Part shown: positions 31,696 to 40,226 of the stretch, piece by piece | Layout: every line of letters begins with the position of its first letter | Position numbering within the stretch: the first letter of the stretch is position 1 | Assembly: GCF_042664795.1 (NCBI RefSeq) | Contig: NZ_JBHTBN010000006.1 | Location: 184,231 to 248,230 of the forward strand | DNA length: 64,000 nt | Reading direction: 5' to 3' | Source of the DNA: Jejudonia soesokkakensis | Lineage (GTDB): Bacteria; Bacteroidota; Bacteroidia; Flavobacteriales; Flavobacteriaceae | Translations under genes and position numbers: made by a program | The notes under the pieces: generated by a model | The model's database searches: none | What the model was told of the DNA's origin: nothing | The model's input: only the letters and a program-made list of their open reading frames with translations

Positions 31696-34544
31696 TAATC
31701 CTTGACCTTTTCAGATTCATTTAAGAGAATTGGGTTTCCGTAGCCTAGCTCCTTCATACGCTCAAATTGAGTGGCCTTATCTCCAACTACCAACCAGATC
31801 ATTTTATCAGGATTCAGATATTTTTCTGAAAGTGTTTTAATTTCTTCAACCGTCATATTTTTTACAATCTCCTCACGTTTTTTGATATAATCTTTAGATA
31901 ACCCATTTTCACTTATATCTTCCAATAACCCAAGTTTGGCTCCAAAGGTTTCAAAGGCTCGTGCATTACTTTTAAGTAGAAATGATTTAGTGGTTTCTAG
32001 ATCTTCTTGTGTAAAGTCTTTTCCGTAGTTACTCATAATGTCTTTAATCGCTTGAGTCGACTCTAATGTAACATTACTTCGTACACCACTTGAAATGGTA
32101 AAATCTCCTGTTCTTTCATTTGCATCAAAACGGGAACGGATTCCATAGGTATATCCTTTTCCTTCTCTCAATTCTTGAGTCAATTTTGAGGCAAATCCGC
32201 CGCCACCTAACTTATAGTTCATTACCACAGCAGGATAATAATCTGCGTCTTTGACTGTAAGCGCAGGATATCCAATTTGTAAAACCGATTGTTTTGCATT
32301 AGGCACATCATAAAAATATACATTGGATTGTTTTGGAGCTTTCGCTACAGGAGCAGGAGGAATGGTTACTTTTTTCGCTTCCCATGCTTCTGAAAGTCCG
32401 TCAAGAGAATTCACTATAGTACTTTTAGGTAACGCACCTACTACATTCATCACAGCGACAGATGGTGAAATATTTTGATTGTAATACGCTTTTAGATCTT
32501 CTATTGTCATCGCATTTACTGAAGCTATTGTCCCTAACACATTTTTAGATTGGATGCTTTCTTTTCCGTAGAGCAATTCATTATAGGCCAAGTTTGCCAC
32601 TGCATTCGGGTTCGCCTGCTGTTGTTGTAAATCACTTTTAATACTTTCTTTTACCAGCTCAAACTCGTTTGCATCCCAACGTGGCTGTAATAGCATTTCT
32701 TCCACAAGAGCGAGTGCCTTGTCGTAATTTTTAGCCAGAGTGTTTACAGCAATAACTGTTTCATCTTTGGTTGCATACACATTAATTCTTGCTCCTAATT
32801 GCTGTATGGCTTGTTCTAATTCTTCGGTAGTTTTATTTGCTGTTCCTTTACTAAGCATTGCCGCCATAAAATTGGCAGCTCCTAAATGTTCTGGATCTTC
32901 CACTAATTGTCCACCTTTAATTGAAATCGTAAATTGTACTAGAGGTACCTCGTTATTTTCAATTCCGTATATCTTTAAGCCGTTCGCTAACGTTTCTTCA
33001 TAAATTTCTGGAACAGTAATTTCTGGTGCTACTCCATAAGGAGGCTCTGAGCTTCGGTCAAAGGTAGAAGGTGTTTTTTCATATTCGGCTGTAATTGAAG
33101 CATCAAATTCCTCTTCGGCTCCAGCGATGATTTCCTCTTCTACCACTTCAGCTTTGGTGGCGCCTTCAACAGCTAAAGTAATTTCACCTTTAGGAACAAA
33201 ACTTGTGATAATATGATTTTGGTCTTTAATATAGGTAGTATAGACACGCATGACATCCTCGGTAGTAACATTTAGAATGTTATTGATATCATCACTTATA
33301 AATCCTGGATCATCTGCAAAAATATTGTATTGTGCTAACTGAAATCCTTTCCCTAGTACACTTGATAGACTATTGTAAAATCCAGTTTCCTGCCCAGCTT
33401 TGATTCGTTCTAAGTCTTTTTCTGATATTCCTTCTGCTTCAAACGTTGTAAATGCTTCTTCAATTGCTTCAGCAACTACATCTAAGTCAGTACCCGGAAA
33501 CGCCCGAACACTTACTGCAAATTCTCCTGCGAGTTCACTTCCAAAGTTATACATTGTAACATTAGAAGTTACTTTCTTATCATCAACTAGTATTTTATTG
33601 AAAGGTGCTTTCTTTCCTTCCGAAAGGTATTCAGACAACACGTCCAAGGCATAGCTGTCTTTTTTATATTGAGGAACTGTAGGCCAGGTCATCGTTAATT
33701 CTGGTAAGCGTGCAAAATTATCTTCGTGGTATAAATTTTTTGTTTCTGAAAGCGTCACTGGCTGTGCTTCTAAAGGAGTTATCTCATCACCCCTTTTAAT
33801 TTCATCAAAATATTTTTTAACCCAACTTTTAGCCTGCGCTGGCTCAAAATCACCTGAAATCACTAGGGTGACATTATTAGGAACATACCACTTGTTAAAA
33901 AACTCTTTTACATCGGCTAGAGTCGCATTTTGCAGATCTTCAAGCGAACCAATGACCTGCCAGTTATACGGATGATCTTTTGGGTATAAGGCTTTTCCAA
34001 TCACATAGCTAGTATGCCCATACGGACGGTTATCGACGCCTTGTCTTTTTTCATTTTTTACTACTTGCTTTTCCTTCGCTAATACGGGTTCTGTAACTGT
34101 ATTGATAAACCAACCAAGTTTATCTGCTTCTGCCCAGATCATCTTTTCTAGTGCGTCTTTTGGAACTGTCTGAAAGTAATTAGTACGATCTCTGGACGTA
34201 GAACCATTGGCACCAGAACCACCAATTCGTGCACTCATCTGATCCAGTCCTCCTTTTCCTAAGTTTTCACTTTCCAGAAACAACAAATGTTCAAATAAGT
34301 GAGCAAAACCAGTGCGACCTTCTTTCTCTCTGGCAGAACCCACATGAGCTGTCAACGCTACAGCAACCACAGGATCTGATTTGTCTACGTGAAATACCAC
34401 ATCGAGGCCGTTGTCGAGTTCAAATTTCTCGTAATCAACACTAAAATCGGTTGAAGAGGATGCTTCGGTTTCTTTGTTTTCTTTTTTACAAGCGGAAAGG
34501 CTTATTACTAAAAAAGCGAGTAAAATTTGGTTGAGGTGTTTCAT
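31695..34544 (-). CDS. Double-domain M16 zinc peptidase, lipoprotein
   Basis: A 949-residue protein with lipobox ISLSAC (Cys19). The N-terminal M16 domain has the inverted zinc motif HLFEH (His82, Glu85, His86) and a downstream acidic region (MIWAEADKLGWF) for the third ligand. The second half repeats the fold without an active motif: FTISIKGGQLVED, ANFMAAMLSKGTANKT, and YPALTVKDADYYPAVVMNYKLGGGGFASKL. This pairing of an active and an inactive domain forms a closed chamber for peptides, as in pitrilysin-like processing peptidases. It is expected to face the periplasm or the surface. It follows the hypothetical gene by 15 bp. Confidence 0.9.
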   Translation of the reverse strand: MKHLNQILLAFLVISLSACKKENKETEASSSTDFSVDYEKFELDNGLDVVFHVDKSDPVVAVALTAHVGSAREKEGRTGFAHLFEHLLFLESENLGKGGLDQMSARIGGSGANGSTSRDRTNYFQTVPKDALEKMIWAEADKLGWFINTVTEPVLAKEKQVVKNEKRQGVDNRPYGHTSYVIGKALYPKDHPYNWQVIGSLEDLQNATLADVKEFFNKWYVPNNVTLVISGDFEPAQAKSWVKKYFDEIKRGDEITPLEAQPVTLSETKNLYHEDNFARLPELTMTWPTVPQYKKDSYALDVLSEYLSEGKKAPFNKILVDDKKVTSNVTMYNFGSELAGEFAVSVRAFPGTDLDVVAEAIEEAFTTFEAEGISEKDLERIKAGQETGFYNSLSSVLGKGFQLAQYNIFADDPGFISDDINNILNVTTEDVMRVYTTYIKDQNHIITSFVPKGEITLAVEGATKAEVVEEEIIAGAEEEFDASITAEYEKTPSTFDRSSEPPYGVAPEITVPEIYEETLANGLKIYGIENNEVPLVQFTISIKGGQLVEDPEHLGAANFMAAMLSKGTANKTTEELEQAIQQLGARINVYATKDETVIAVNTLAKNYDKALALVEEMLLQPRWDANEFELVKESIKSDLQQQQANPNAVANLAYNELLYGKESIQSKNVLGTIASVNAMTIEDLKAYYNQNISPSVAVMNVVGALPKSTIVNSLDGLSEAWEAKKVTIPPAPVAKAPKQSNVYFYDVPNAKQSVLQIGYPALTVKDADYYPAVVMNYKLGGGGFASKLTQELREGKGYTYGIRSRFDANERTGDFTISSGVRSNVTLESTQAIKDIMSNYGKDFTQEDLETTKSFLLKSNARAFETFGAKLGLLEDISENGLSKDYIKKREEIVKNMTVEEIKTLSEKYLNPDKMIWLVVGDKATQFERMKELGYGNPILLNESEKVKD

Positions 34545-34559
34545 GGTGTGTGATTGTTT

Positions 34560-35036
34560 CTACAAAGGTAATTCTTTCAGTTCTAAATTGTAATCATATT
34601 GTAAATCTTCGTGTAGCCCGTCTATTTTTTTCTGAATAAAAATCAGTTGACGCTCATAAAGATTGACAAGTGTTGTATTATATTTGATCGACGGACTGAA
34701 ATTTTTTAGCTCCTCACAAAAATAGAGTAGGAGTTCTACCTCGGTTTCTTTACTATTGCTATACCGAATGTATTTTTTGGTTTCTCTCAAAATTTTTCGA
34801 ACACTTTTCTTTATATAGTAAAAGGTATTGGTGTTGATTTCTGAAAACCGTTCACTCATTTCTTCTTTTAAAGTGGCTACAAAACGTGCTTCATTTTCAG
34901 AATCAAAAAGCAAATAAGTAAGCAATTCTTTATTCTCTTTTTTAAAACGTGCTAGCCTCAAGGTTAATTGCAATAACTCATCGGTCGATCTGTGTTTGAG
35001 CTCTTTTTTAAGTTGTGCAACAGTGGCTGGTTTCAT
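34560..35036 (-). CDS. Conserved hypothetical helical protein
   Basis: A 158-residue protein without signal peptide or membrane segment. It is almost entirely helical and rich in Lys, Glu and Leu. Near the N-terminus is MKPATVAQLKKELKHRSTDEL, a pattern that could be a SAP-like or helical-hairpin segment. Then come LLTYLLFDSENEARFV, YYIKKSVRKILRETKKYIRYS and VELLLYFCEEL. I do not recognise the family; its role is unknown. It is first in a unit with the M16 peptidase. A -7 element TATTTTTG lies 20 bp upstream. Confidence 0.65.
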   Translation of the reverse strand: MKPATVAQLKKELKHRSTDELLQLTLRLARFKKENKELLTYLLFDSENEARFVATLKEEMSERFSEINTNTFYYIKKSVRKILRETKKYIRYSNSKETEVELLLYFCEELKNFSPSIKYNTTLVNLYERQLIFIQKKIDGLHEDLQYDYNLELKELPL

Positions 35037-35055
35037 ACAATGTATTCTATAACTT

Positions 35056-35063
35056 CAAAAATA
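35056..35063 (-). promoter_or_regulatory. -7 element TATTTTTG for the 158-aa gene and M16 peptidase
   Basis: The complement reads TATTTTTG, an exact -7 consensus match, 20 bp before the start of the hypothetical gene. Confidence 0.5.
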
Positions 35064-35141
35064 GCATTTCAATTGTGAATTTTAGTAATAACTAATTGAA
35101 ATCTATTAAATAGCTTGATATGAATTTTGCACTCAAAAATG

Positions 35142-35149
35142 TACCTTTG
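35142..35149 (+). promoter_or_regulatory. -7 element TACCTTTG for the KdnA-like gene
   Basis: TACCTTTG lies 25 bp upstream of the ATG at 35174. It sits downstream of an earlier ATG at 35120, so translation from that ATG would not be possible from this promoter. Confidence 0.55.
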
Positions 35150-35173
35150 TTTCAGAAATTAAAAATAAAAAGA

Positions 35174-36370
35174 ATGCCAGGATTTGAAGTATTTGGAGCC
35201 GAAGAGCGCAAGCAAGTAAATGACGTATTAGAAACAGGGGTATTGATGCGTTACGGTTTTGAAGGGATGCGCAACAACCATTTTAAGGCAAAAGAATTTG
35301 AGGTGGCATTTGCAGAGCGAATGCAATCAAAATATTGCCAGTTGGTTTCCAGCGGGACCTCCGCTTTGACCATTGCACTTGCAGCTGCGGGTATTGGAGC
35401 GGGGGATGAGGTGATTATGCCCACTTTTACCTTTGTAGCAAGTTTTGAATCTATTATGATGTTGGGAGCTGTTCCGGTTTTGGTCGATATAGACGATACC
35501 TTAACCTTAGATCCTAGTGCTGTGGAAGCTGCAATTACTTCCAAAACAAAATGTGTTATGCCAGTACATATGTGCGGATCGATGGCCGATTTGAAAGCGC
35601 TTAAAACCATTTGTGACAAACATGATTTGTTGCTATTGGAAGATGCCTGCCAGGCAATTGGCGGAACTTTTGAAGGGAAACCTTTGGGAAGTTATGGCGA
35701 TCTGGGTTGTTTTTCGTTTGATTATGTGAAAACGATCACCTGCGGCGAAGGTGGTGGAATTATTACCAATAATAAACAATATGCAATCAATGCAGATCAA
35801 TTTCAGGATCATGGGCATGACCATATTGGAAACGACCGCGGTGCAGAAACGCATCCAACATTGGGGTACAATTTTAGAATTTCTGAACTGAATGCAGCAG
35901 TAGGATTGGCTCAGTTAGATAAGTTGGATAGTATTTTAAGTGTACAGAAAGAAAACTATATGATTCTTCGGAAAGCACTAGCGCAGATTGAAGGAGTCAC
36001 TTTCCGAAGGGTACCAGAAGGTGGTGTAGAGAATTATTCTTTTTTAAATTTCTATTTACCAACCGAAGCCCTCGCAAAAGCAGCCCATAAAGCTATGATT
36101 AAAGTCGGTGTAGATGTTTGTTTTTATTGGTATACCAACAATTGGCATTATATCAATGGATGGGAACACCTGCGAAACTTGAAATCGATGGGAAATTTAC
36201 CTCTGGAGATCAAAACTCAGATGCAAGACCTAAATGCAACTGATTTTAGTAAAAGTGATGCATGGATGAGCAGAACGATTTCGTCGCTTGTAAAAATAGG
36301 CTGGACCCACAAAGAAGTGGAAACGCGTGCCGCTAAAATGGCGGAAGCAATCCGATCGGTTCTAGCTTAA
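35174..36370 (+). CDS. DegT/DnrJ/EryC1/StrS aminotransferase, KdnA-like (8-amino-Kdo transaminase)
   Basis: A 398-residue PLP enzyme starting MPGFEVFG; the start fits a -7 element 25 bp upstream. PLP features: SSGTSALT, PTFTFVAS, LLLLEDACQAIGG (Asp157) and FSFDYVKTITCGEGGG with the Schiff-base Lys186. Features shared, as I recall it, with Shewanella KdnA: an MPGFE start, a TGVLMRYGF region, VHMCGSMA, DHGHDHIGNDRGAETHP, NFRISELNAA and CFYWYTNNWHY. KdnA converts 8-oxo-3,8-dideoxy-manno-octulosonate to 8-amino-Kdo for lipopolysaccharide. The partner alcohol oxidase KdnB is not in this window. A perosamine-type sugar aminotransferase is the alternative but fits the motifs less well. It is convergent with ribB, the two stops sharing a TTAA. 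Confidence 0.85.
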   Translation: MPGFEVFGAEERKQVNDVLETGVLMRYGFEGMRNNHFKAKEFEVAFAERMQSKYCQLVSSGTSALTIALAAAGIGAGDEVIMPTFTFVASFESIMMLGAVPVLVDIDDTLTLDPSAVEAAITSKTKCVMPVHMCGSMADLKALKTICDKHDLLLLEDACQAIGGTFEGKPLGSYGDLGCFSFDYVKTITCGEGGGIITNNKQYAINADQFQDHGHDHIGNDRGAETHPTLGYNFRISELNAAVGLAQLDKLDSILSVQKENYMILRKALAQIEGVTFRRVPEGGVENYSFLNFYLPTEALAKAAHKAMIKVGVDVCFYWYTNNWHYINGWEHLRNLKSMGNLPLEIKTQMQDLNATDFSKSDAWMSRTISSLVKIGWTHKEVETRAAKMAEAIRSVLA

Positions 36371-37515
36371 TAGGTAACGTATTCGGTAATTTCTAAACCG
36401 TAGCCAATCATACCTGGCCGCTGAGTCTGTGCGCTATTACTCAGCAATTTGATTTTATGAATATCTAGGTCATGTAATATCTGAGCGCCAATACCAAAGT
36501 CTTTACTATCCAAATTGATACGTGGTGCCTTAACGACTTCGTCTTCCTTTTGTGCCTCTTTTAATTCTGAAAGTCTGTTTAGAATATTGAGTGATTCAGA
36601 TTGCTGATTGATAAATACAATAGCTCCTTTACCTTCATTATTGATGGCATTGAACATATCATCCAGTTTCTTTTCGGCATCATTGGTTAACGTGCCTAAT
36701 ATATCGTTGTTTATGAGTGTAGAATTTACTCGAACCATGACTGGTTCATTAGTTTTCCAATCTCCTTTGGTAAGTGCAATATGTACCTGATTGTTTGTTG
36801 TTTGTTTGTATGCACGAAGTCTGTACGAACCAAACTTTGTATTCATTTTAAAATCTTGTTCTTTGGTAATAAGGGAATCGTGTTGCATTCTGTAAGCAAC
36901 AAGATCTTCAATAGAGATTAATTTTAAATCAAATTTCTGAGCCACTTCAACCAGTTGAGGTAAACGCGCCATAGTTCCATCTTCGTTTAGGATTTCGACA
37001 AGAATACCTGTAGGGTCGAAACCTGCAAGACGCGCCAGATCGATTGCAGCTTCAGTATGACCAGTTCTGCGTAAAACCCCACCTTCTTTTGCACGCAACG
37101 GAAATATATGGCCTGGACGCCCCAAGTCACTTGGTTTGGTGTCTTTGTTGACCAATGCTTTAATTGTTTTAGCTCTGTCATGTACAGAGATTCCTGTGGT
37201 GCAGCCATGTCCAATCAAGTCCACCGAAACTGTAAATTGCGTATGATGTAAAACGGTGTTATTCTCGACCATCATGGTAAGATCTAGATCTTTGCAGCGT
37301 TCTTCGGTAAGTGGCGCACAAATCAGCCCGCGCCCATGTGTAGCCATAAAGTTGATCATCTCTGGGGTGACCATTTCGGCTGCGGCAATAAAATCACCTT
37401 CATTTTCTCGACTTTCATCATCAACCACAATGACGACCTTGCCTTTTCGTATATCAGCAATGGCTTCATCTATGGTATTTAATTTGATTTTGTGAGTTTT
37501 TTCAGTAGTGATCAT
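36367..37515 (-). CDS. ribB: 3,4-dihydroxy-2-butanone-4-phosphate synthase fused to a degenerate GTP cyclohydrolase II
   Basis: A 382-residue protein starting MITTEKTHKI; a longer ATG at 37536 lies inside the -7 element and is rejected. Residues ~1-205 are a complete RibB domain: DDESRENEGDF, MATHGRGLICAPL, HHTQFTVSVD, GRPGHIFPLRAKEGGVLRRTGHTEAA. The C-terminal ~175 residues align with GTP cyclohydrolase II, but the zinc ligands are gone: the CxTGDxFGSxRCDCG stretch reads TLINNDILGTLTNDAEKKL without cysteines. GIGAQILHDLDIHKIKLLSNS remains. So the ribulose-5-phosphate to butanone-phosphate step should be active and the GTP step not; a separate RibA elsewhere would be needed. First step of the sugar branch of riboflavin synthesis. 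Confidence 0.9.
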   Translation of the reverse strand: MITTEKTHKIKLNTIDEAIADIRKGKVVIVVDDESRENEGDFIAAAEMVTPEMINFMATHGRGLICAPLTEERCKDLDLTMMVENNTVLHHTQFTVSVDLIGHGCTTGISVHDRAKTIKALVNKDTKPSDLGRPGHIFPLRAKEGGVLRRTGHTEAAIDLARLAGFDPTGILVEILNEDGTMARLPQLVEVAQKFDLKLISIEDLVAYRMQHDSLITKEQDFKMNTKFGSYRLRAYKQTTNNQVHIALTKGDWKTNEPVMVRVNSTLINNDILGTLTNDAEKKLDDMFNAINNEGKGAIVFINQQSESLNILNRLSELKEAQKEDEVVKAPRINLDSKDFGIGAQILHDLDIHKIKLLSNSAQTQRPGMIGYGLEITEYVTY

Positions 37516-37533
37516 AACGCAAATTTGATGGTG

Positions 37534-37541
37534 CAAAGGTA
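37534..37541 (-). promoter_or_regulatory. -7 element TACCTTTG for ribB
   Basis: The complement is TACCTTTG, 18 bp before the ATG at 37515. It overlaps an alternative ATG at 37536. Confidence 0.5.
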
Positions 37542-37574
37542 CGTAAACTGTAAGAAATTAAATAATAATAAAAG

Positions 37575-39575
37575 TTAGTTTACAACCGCTAATTCTTCTT
37601 TCAAATTCTTTTTGACACTAAAGTGTAGAAAGATATAGATCGCAGGTCCTAATACTAAGAAAAGAATCCAAACGCTTACATCCTGTTCTTTTCCAATGAT
37701 TTTTTTAAATTTACTATGTGCTATAAGAGCTCTAATCACAAATGTGTAAAAAAGAAGTATACTCCCCACCTGGAGGATGTCTGAAGTAGTTTTTAAGACA
37801 TCAGACAACTCCATTTTTACATTATTAAAATAGATCATCCCGGCTAATGCAAGAATAGAAATGATGTAAAATGATAAGGCTTTTTTAGAATTGCTGCTGA
37901 AACTATGTAGTGCATTACTGGCATTTGTGTAAGTGATATTTTCAAAGTCACCACTAAATTTCAATTGTTCTTCTGTATATCCCTTAGCTTTTAGTTCACG
38001 CAAAGCACCTCGTTTCATGTCTTCTGAATAGTTGTACTGCCTGTAATTTTTTACTATATCTTTTAGCTGGTGCTCAGATTTGGTACTCAGTGTAGCTTTT
38101 TCTTGTTGTGTAAGCAGGATTGGGGCTTCTTCAGTTTCTATAGCCACTATTTTCTTTTTGCCGAAAATTCTTCCAATGCGTTGCGTGAAACTATCAATAT
38201 CAAAAACACCTTGGTCTGTTGTGGCGCGATACGTGAGCCAAATACCTAATGGCAGCATAATAATTGTACTTATCCAAGTGGCTATGAAGGGAGATATAGT
38301 ACCATCTTCTGCGCTGTTTTTAGCAAAAATTCCAATAAAGTGGTACGTTAAAAATAAAACGATGGCAATGACCATAGGTAATCCCATGCCACCTTTACGA
38401 ATAATGGCCCCTAGCGGTGCACCTACAAAAAAAAGAATAATGCATGCTACTCCTAAAGCAAATTTCTCGTGAAGTGCAATTTCATATTTATTAATGCGTT
38501 TGGTTTTTCGCTGAAATTCTTTCTTTTTACCTTCAATGGATTGTATAGAACCTCTTACATTGTTAAGTGACATTTGTATGATTTCAGCTTGTCTTTTTTC
38601 GGGATAAATGGATGTAATATTTCCTATATTTTTTGGAGCTTCTACCTTTTTAACCACAGAAGTGTTGAATTTTGAAATTCCGCTTCGGTAATACATATTA
38701 TCGTGAAATGCTATGAGGTCTTTTCCGTAGCTATCACCTAAGGAATCAATTTCGACCAATAGTTCATTTACTTTGAACATATTCTGGTTGCTATACTCAT
38801 TATCCTTATCTAGATCCTGCTTATTGAGCTCAGTAAGATCGATATTGATTGTTAACTCCTCAAAATAACTTTTTGCAAAGGGTTTTCGTCTTTGTTTTTT
38901 AAAATCGGTTGATTGAATTTCATCGTAGTAATTTCCATCTCTAAGAATTAAGGACAGTGTGTTGCTACCTTCTTCACTGGTAAGTTCGCCAGTTTCTGAA
39001 ACCATGACCGTATAATTACCTGCACGTTGTTCTGGATCTTTTTTATGAATGATTACTTCCTTTAAAAATTCATCATTATCCCCGTATTTTTCAGCTACTT
39101 TTATATTTATATCTCCTACTTCAGTAAACTGCCCTTCTGCAATGACCATGGACGGACTAAATTGCTGAATATTCCGTCGTAGATTTTGCCATTTATATTC
39201 AGAATAAGGAATTACATTGTTGGCAAAATAAAAAGCAACGATTGCTAGTAAAAAGATAAAAACCATTAAACTTCGCATGGCACGTTGCAGTGAAATTCCT
39301 GTAGATTTCATGGCTGCGAATTCGTATTTTTCAGCAAAATTTCCAAAAACCATTAGCGATGTAACCAAAATACTTAACGGAAGTACCAAGGGCATGATTT
39401 TAGGGGAATACAACCATAAAAATTTTAAGACGAGTAGGGCATCTAGGTCTTTTCCAGCAAGTTCTGAAATATAGAGCCATACTGCCTGAAGTACGAAAAT
39501 GAACATTAAAATAATGAAGACGCTAAAAAACGTCTTCAAAAAACTCATTAATATGTACTTGTCCAGTATTTTCAA
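37575..39575 (-). CDS. LptF/LptG family permease
   Basis: A 666-residue protein. It starts MKILDKYILMSFLKTFFSVFIILMFIFV, the classical LptF/G beginning. TM helices near residues 10-30, 55-80 and 100-125 precede a periplasmic jellyroll-like domain (INIKVAEKYGDNDEFLKEVIIHKKD; ILRDGNYYDEIQ). More TM helices follow at ~375-460 (FALGVACIILFFVGAPLGAIIRKGG). The family forms the membrane part of the ABC exporter that lifts lipopolysaccharide from the inner membrane. An extra ~210-residue C-terminal part contains further TM helices. It lies 11 bp after lolA in a conserved order. Confidence 0.9.
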   Translation of the reverse strand: MKILDKYILMSFLKTFFSVFIILMFIFVLQAVWLYISELAGKDLDALLVLKFLWLYSPKIMPLVLPLSILVTSLMVFGNFAEKYEFAAMKSTGISLQRAMRSLMVFIFLLAIVAFYFANNVIPYSEYKWQNLRRNIQQFSPSMVIAEGQFTEVGDINIKVAEKYGDNDEFLKEVIIHKKDPEQRAGNYTVMVSETGELTSEEGSNTLSLILRDGNYYDEIQSTDFKKQRRKPFAKSYFEELTINIDLTELNKQDLDKDNEYSNQNMFKVNELLVEIDSLGDSYGKDLIAFHDNMYYRSGISKFNTSVVKKVEAPKNIGNITSIYPEKRQAEIIQMSLNNVRGSIQSIEGKKKEFQRKTKRINKYEIALHEKFALGVACIILFFVGAPLGAIIRKGGMGLPMVIAIVLFLTYHFIGIFAKNSAEDGTISPFIATWISTIIMLPLGIWLTYRATTDQGVFDIDSFTQRIGRIFGKKKIVAIETEEAPILLTQQEKATLSTKSEHQLKDIVKNYRQYNYSEDMKRGALRELKAKGYTEEQLKFSGDFENITYTNASNALHSFSSNSKKALSFYIISILALAGMIYFNNVKMELSDVLKTTSDILQVGSILLFYTFVIRALIAHSKFKKIIGKEQDVSVWILFLVLGPAIYIFLHFSVKKNLKEELAVVN

Positions 39576-39586
39576 CGGAACGTAAT

Positions 39587-40225
39587 TTACATTTTATTTA
39601 TGTAATAACCGTCTTTCTTATATTTAGCCTCATCAAAAACAAATAGTGTTTTTGAGAGCGGCTCATTGGTTTTAAAACTATTGACGGTTGTGGTATATTT
39701 TGTTCCTTTAGAATCTACTTGTATTAGGTTGTAGATATGTTTTGTTTGTGCGTCGATACCTAACAAATAGGATTTAAACTCTGCATTGCTATCAATAGGA
39801 ATCAATTTTACATATTGTATTTTTCTACCTCTAACGTTCTGGAGAATATCCATTTTGTATGTATACCCCTTTTCATAAAAGCTCATCATCTTTGAGGGAG
39901 TAATTGTTTTATCGTTGTTTGGATCGTAGGCTTCAATAGTGACTTCTTCGTCTACAGGACTAATTCTGTATATTTTCTTTCCATCAAACATTTCGGTACC
40001 ACCGTTCATATTTAACTTATACTTGTTTCCAGAGATAACTACATCGCCACGGGTTTCTTGCGAAATTCCTTCTTTGGCATTATCAAGCTTTACTTTAAAA
40101 TCGATAGAAAAGTTGTCATAACTCTTCACTTTTGCCGAAACTTCATTTAGCAATTTTTTTGCCTCTTGAGCTTGCGCAAACGATAGGGTTGCTATGGCAA
40201 TACAAAATACTACTAACTTCTTCAT
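39587..40225 (-). CDS. lolA: Outer-membrane lipoprotein carrier LolA family
   Basis: A 212-residue protein with signal peptide ending SFAQAQ. The mature part is a LolA/LppX-like half-barrel: KLLNEVSAKVKSYDNFSIDFKVKL, QETRGDVVISGNKYKLNMNGG, MFDGKKIYRISPVDEEVTI, and ends TLFVFDEAKYKKDGYYINKM. It carries lipoproteins across the periplasm. It starts one base after the ftsK stop, within the ftsK-lolA-lptFG order often seen in flavobacteria. Confidence 0.9.
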   Translation of the reverse strand: MKKLVVFCIAIATLSFAQAQEAKKLLNEVSAKVKSYDNFSIDFKVKLDNAKEGISQETRGDVVISGNKYKLNMNGGTEMFDGKKIYRISPVDEEVTIEAYDPNNDKTITPSKMMSFYEKGYTYKMDILQNVRGRKIQYVKLIPIDSNAEFKSYLLGIDAQTKHIYNLIQVDSKGTKYTTTVNSFKTNEPLSKTLFVFDEAKYKKDGYYINKM

Positions 40226-40226
40226 T

